Assembly: GCA_019232645.1 (NCBI GenBank)
Contig: JAFANO010000265.1
Location: 1-5,862 of the forward strand
Reading direction: 5' to 3'
DNA: 5,862 nucleotides
From: Planctomycetaceae bacterium
Lineage (GTDB): Bacteria > Planctomycetota > Planctomycetia > Isosphaerales > Isosphaeraceae
Part shown: positions 3,192 to 5,862 of the stretch, one piece after another
Numbering within the stretch: the stretch's first letter is position 1
Layout of the letters: each line of letters starts with the position of its first letter
Translations under genes and position numbers: made by a program
Notes under the pieces: model-generated
Seen by the model: only the letters and a program-made list of their open reading frames with translations
Databases searched by the model: none
Told to the model about the DNA's origin: nothing

Positions 3192-5862
3192 ATGGGGTTC
3201 TCTTACCGCAACGTCGATGAATTTCGGCCCAACTCAGGCCAGTGGAGCCCGGTCGGCGATCTCATCTCCTGGGCGCGGGCCGGTGACGCGATCCGGCTCA
3301 ACATGTCCGTCCCGGGCCTGGGGCTCGTGGTCTCGTTCCTCGGCCCCCGGTGCTTCCGGGTGCGGTTCCGGCCTGTGGCCGACGCCGACTATACGACGGA
3401 GATCTCCCCCGCCGTGGTCGAGCGCGACCTCGGCCCATTCCGACTGACGGTCCAGGACGGCGGCGACCACGTCACGGCCGACACCGGCGACATGACCGTG
3501 CGCATCGACCTGAAGCCGTACCGCGTCCAGGTCTTCCGCGGCAGCCAGCTCATCGCCGCCGACGCGCCGAGCTACAACCTTGTCTACATCCCTTCCGACG
3601 AGGTCGTCGCCAATTTCAAGATCCTCCCGGCGAACGCGCGGTACTGCGGCTTCGGCTTCAAGACGGGTGCCCATCTGTTCAAGAACCAGACCACGATGAC
3701 CTTCTTTAACTTCGACAACTTCAGCTACACCCGCGGGTTTATCCCCGAAGGGCAGGTCGGCGGGCCGCTCAACCCGTCCGAGCCGCTCTACTGCTCGGTC
3801 CCGCTGCTGATCGAGGTCAACCCCGACCCCGTCGGCGATTTCCGGGGTGCAGCCTACGCCTACGGCATCTTCTTCGACAACCCGTCGCAGTCTTATTTCA
3901 ACATCGGGGCGAGCGATTATTCGGACATGTCGGGCAGGTATTATTTCGGCGCGCTCTACGGCGAGATGGACTACTACTTCATGGCCGGGGGCGACTGCGG
4001 CGAGGTGCTCGCCCAGTACACGACCCTGACCGGCCGCGCGCCGATGCCGCCGAAGTACGTCTTCGGGTTCCACCAGGGGGCCTACGGCTACTACGACCAC
4101 GTCGCCCTCTCGGCGGCCGCCGACGCCTACCGCGCCGCCCGGGTCCCGATCGACGGCCTGCACATCGACATCGACTTCCAGGACAACTATCGCAACTTCA
4201 CCCACAGCGAGCGGAAGTTCCCCGACACCCGGCGGTACCTGGACGGCCTGCACGCGTCGGGCTTCAAGTGCAGCACCGACGTCACGGCACTGATGAACGC
4301 CAACCCGCTCGACGAGACCGGGAACATCGCGGCCTATCCCCCGCTCGACGCGGTCAGGGCCGCCGGCGCTCTCCTGGAGAGCCGCTTCGCCGGCGAGTCC
4401 CCCGATCCCGGCCCGCCCGCGCTCTTCCGCGTCTCCCTCAATTACGGCACGAACCTCGGCTCGAACCCTTACTCGTACCCGCCCCTCAAGCCCAGCGCCG
4501 ACGGGAGCACCCCGCTGGGGACCGACGGGTGGTACCCCGACTTCTCCCGCGCCAGCGCCCGCAAGGTCTGGGGCGACCAGTACAGACACTTGATCCAGGA
4601 CCTGGGCATGGACATGATCTGGCAAGACATGACCTGCCCGGCGGCGTTCGCCAACACGCGGGAACAGCCCTCCACCTTACCCTTGTCGCTGATCCAGAAC
4701 CCCGACGGCCAGCCACCGACCCCCCACGCCAAGATCCACAACCTCTACGCGCTCCACCTGCTGATGGCCACCTGGGACGGCATCCAGAGGCTCCGCAAGG
4801 AGGTGGCGAACCGGCGGAATTTCGTCATCGCACGGGGCGGGTACGCCGGCATGCAGAGGTACGCGGCGCTCTGGACGGGCGATGCGCCGTCGAGCTGGGA
4901 CTACCTCGCGATCAACATCCCGCAGATGCTCAACCACGGCCTCTCGGGCATCCCGATCTCCGGCTCCGACATCGGGGGCTTCGCCAACGGCAGCGGCTCC
5001 TCGCCCGGCCCGACCTTGAGCGACGGCAAGATCGTCGGCGGCATCACCGACCCCGAGCTGTTCACACGCTGGATGCATGTCGGCGCCTTCCTGCCCTGGT
5101 ACCGCAACCACTACAACGCATACACCAAGCAGTACCAAGAGGTCTACGCCTACGGCGAGCCCGTCCTGTCCAACTGCCGCAAGTACGTCGAGCTCCGCTA
5201 CCGCATGCTCCAGGTCTTCTACGACGCCATGTACGAGTGGACCCAGACGGGCATGCCGATCAGCCGGGCGCTGTTCCTCAACGACCCGGCCGACCTGCAG
5301 GTGTACGACTGGGTCGACACCGAGTTTTTCGTCGGCCGCGACGTGCTCGTTGCGCCGATCCTGACCCCGCGGTGGGAACGCCAAGTCTACCTCCCGGCGG
5401 GGAGCGAGTGGTATGCGTTCAAGGACAACCGGGCGAAGCTCGAGGCCCCGGTCCCCGGCGGCGGACCCCCGTTCGACTACCTCGCGCCGCTGGACCTCGT
5501 GCCGATCTACATCCGGGCCGGGGCGATCCTGCCGATGCGCGAGCTGGAGCAGTACGTCGGGGAGCTCGCGACCAACCCGTTAACGATCAACGTCTACCCG
5601 GGCCCCGATCGCACCTACCGGCTCTACCAGGACGATGGCATCTCCTGCGACGCCGAGGATGACGGGGCCTACCGCCTCACCGAGATCGGCCACCAGGGCG
5701 TCCCCGGCGGTCGGAACATCCGCATCCGTCGGACCTATGACCGCTACACGCCCCCCGAGCCGTTCTTCTTCGTCGCGCTGCCCGGCACTCCGCACCCCTC
5801 GTCGGTGATCGTCTCCGGCGCCGCGCTGCCGGACGTCCGGTCGCCGGAGGACCTCGCCACCT
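3192..5862 (+). CDS. GH31 protein, probable alpha-1,4-glucan lyase (3' end beyond window)
   Basis: An unbroken frame of 890 codons reaches the right edge. Alpha-1,4-glucan lyases (EC 4.2.2.13) cut the non-reducing end of starch or glycogen and release 1,5-anhydro-D-fructose by elimination. Seen: an N-terminal beta-sandwich (about 1-270), MPPKYVFGF (285-293) opening the barrel, IDIDFQDN (325-332), the nucleophile motif WQDMTCPA with D479, RGGYAG (548-553), the acid/base motif WTGD with D564, GSDIGGF with D593, PWYRNHY with R638 and H640, GRDVLVAPI (715-723) and a C-terminal beta region. From memory, the Gracilariopsis lyase has MPPKYVFGF, VDVDMQDN, WQDMTVPA, RGGYIG, WVGD, GSDIGGF and PWFRNHY at the same places. 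Ordinary GH31 glucosidases have WxDMNE. The length also fits: the algal enzymes are a little over 1000 residues and only a few tens of residues seem missing. There is no signal peptide, so a cytoplasmic role on glycogen is likely. The ATG is chosen because it gives the longest frame; an in-frame ATG at residue 38 is the alternative. A hydrolase or transglucosidase of the lyase clade cannot be excluded. Confidence 0.9.
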   Translation, partial: MGFSYRNVDEFRPNSGQWSPVGDLISWARAGDAIRLNMSVPGLGLVVSFLGPRCFRVRFRPVADADYTTEISPAVVERDLGPFRLTVQDGGDHVTADTGDMTVRIDLKPYRVQVFRGSQLIAADAPSYNLVYIPSDEVVANFKILPANARYCGFGFKTGAHLFKNQTTMTFFNFDNFSYTRGFIPEGQVGGPLNPSEPLYCSVPLLIEVNPDPVGDFRGAAYAYGIFFDNPSQSYFNIGASDYSDMSGRYYFGALYGEMDYYFMAGGDCGEVLAQYTTLTGRAPMPPKYVFGFHQGAYGYYDHVALSAAADAYRAARVPIDGLHIDIDFQDNYRNFTHSERKFPDTRRYLDGLHASGFKCSTDVTALMNANPLDETGNIAAYPPLDAVRAAGALLESRFAGESPDPGPPALFRVSLNYGTNLGSNPYSYPPLKPSADGSTPLGTDGWYPDFSRASARKVWGDQYRHLIQDLGMDMIWQDMTCPAAFANTREQPSTLPLSLIQNPDGQPPTPHAKIHNLYALHLLMATWDGIQRLRKEVANRRNFVIARGGYAGMQRYAALWTGDAPSSWDYLAINIPQMLNHGLSGIPISGSDIGGFANGSGSSPGPTLSDGKIVGGITDPELFTRWMHVGAFLPWYRNHYNAYTKQYQEVYAYGEPVLSNCRKYVELRYRMLQVFYDAMYEWTQTGMPISRALFLNDPADLQVYDWVDTEFFVGRDVLVAPILTPRWERQVYLPAGSEWYAFKDNRAKLEAPVPGGGPPFDYLAPLDLVPIYIRAGAILPMRELEQYVGELATNPLTINVYPGPDRTYRLYQDDGISCDAEDDGAYRLTEIGHQGVPGGRNIRIRRTYDRYTPPEPFFFVALPGTPHPSSVIVSGAALPDVRSPEDLAT

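Noticed and set aside
3234..4625. 463-codon minus-strand open frame opposite the GH31 gene
   Set aside because: Antisense shadow of an unambiguous GH31 coding sequence.
4677..5384. 235-codon minus-strand open frame
   Set aside because: Shadow of the GH31 gene without recognisable domain.
4268..5662. 464-codon plus-strand frame in the GH31 region
   Set aside because: Different frame from the catalytic motifs; Arg/Pro-rich shadow. The GH31 frame itself is open from 3192 to the edge, so there is no frameshift to explain.

Overview
The window is GC-rich, single-copy-looking bacterial chromosomal DNA, most likely from a planctomycete of the Isosphaeraceae type. That guess rests on the strong G/C preference at third codon positions, weak Shine-Dalgarno signals, an intergenic palindrome of the GTAGGGTAGGCTTCAGCC type and GGGGCGAGGGG-type intergenic repeats. 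The lineage is an inference from style, not from a marker gene.

Layout. Bases 1-386 hold no convincing complete gene. There is a possible truncated leftward reading frame at the left edge (1-128), a nested palindrome pair resembling a BIME/REP element (about 151-228), a weaker inverted repeat (about 244-299) and the leader of the first gene. Bases 387-2480 encode a molybdopterin (bis-MGD type) oxidoreductase with an N-terminal 4Fe-4S cysteine motif and a cysteine as the likely Mo ligand. Two bases after its stop codon comes a small glutaredoxin-like protein (2483-2788) with a CCCC active site. The two probably form a redox operon.

The stop codon of the glutaredoxin gene lies inside a CTAG that is repeated at 2921-2924. 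Between the two CTAGs sits a 132-bp non-coding element with imperfect terminal inverted repeats and, inside it, a perfect 23-bp inverted repeat. It looks like a MITE that inserted exactly at the stop codon while keeping the gene intact. Bases 2927-3191 are non-coding. They carry a GC-rich stem-loop, a 37-bp direct repeat in two copies and, between the copies, a canonical G-quadruplex motif.

From 3192 to beyond the right edge runs an 890-codon open frame without stops. It encodes a GH31-family protein that most resembles the eukaryotic (red algal and fungal) alpha-1,4-glucan lyases rather than ordinary alpha-glucosidases. Its nucleophile motif is WQDMT instead of the usual WxDMNE. It has no signal peptide, so it probably acts in the cytoplasm on glycogen or maltodextrin and would release 1,5-anhydro-D-fructose. 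This is the most interesting object in the window. Its 3' end, and any anhydrofructose-pathway neighbours, lie outside the window. No functional link between the redox pair and the lyase can be seen; the repeats separate them into two transcription units.
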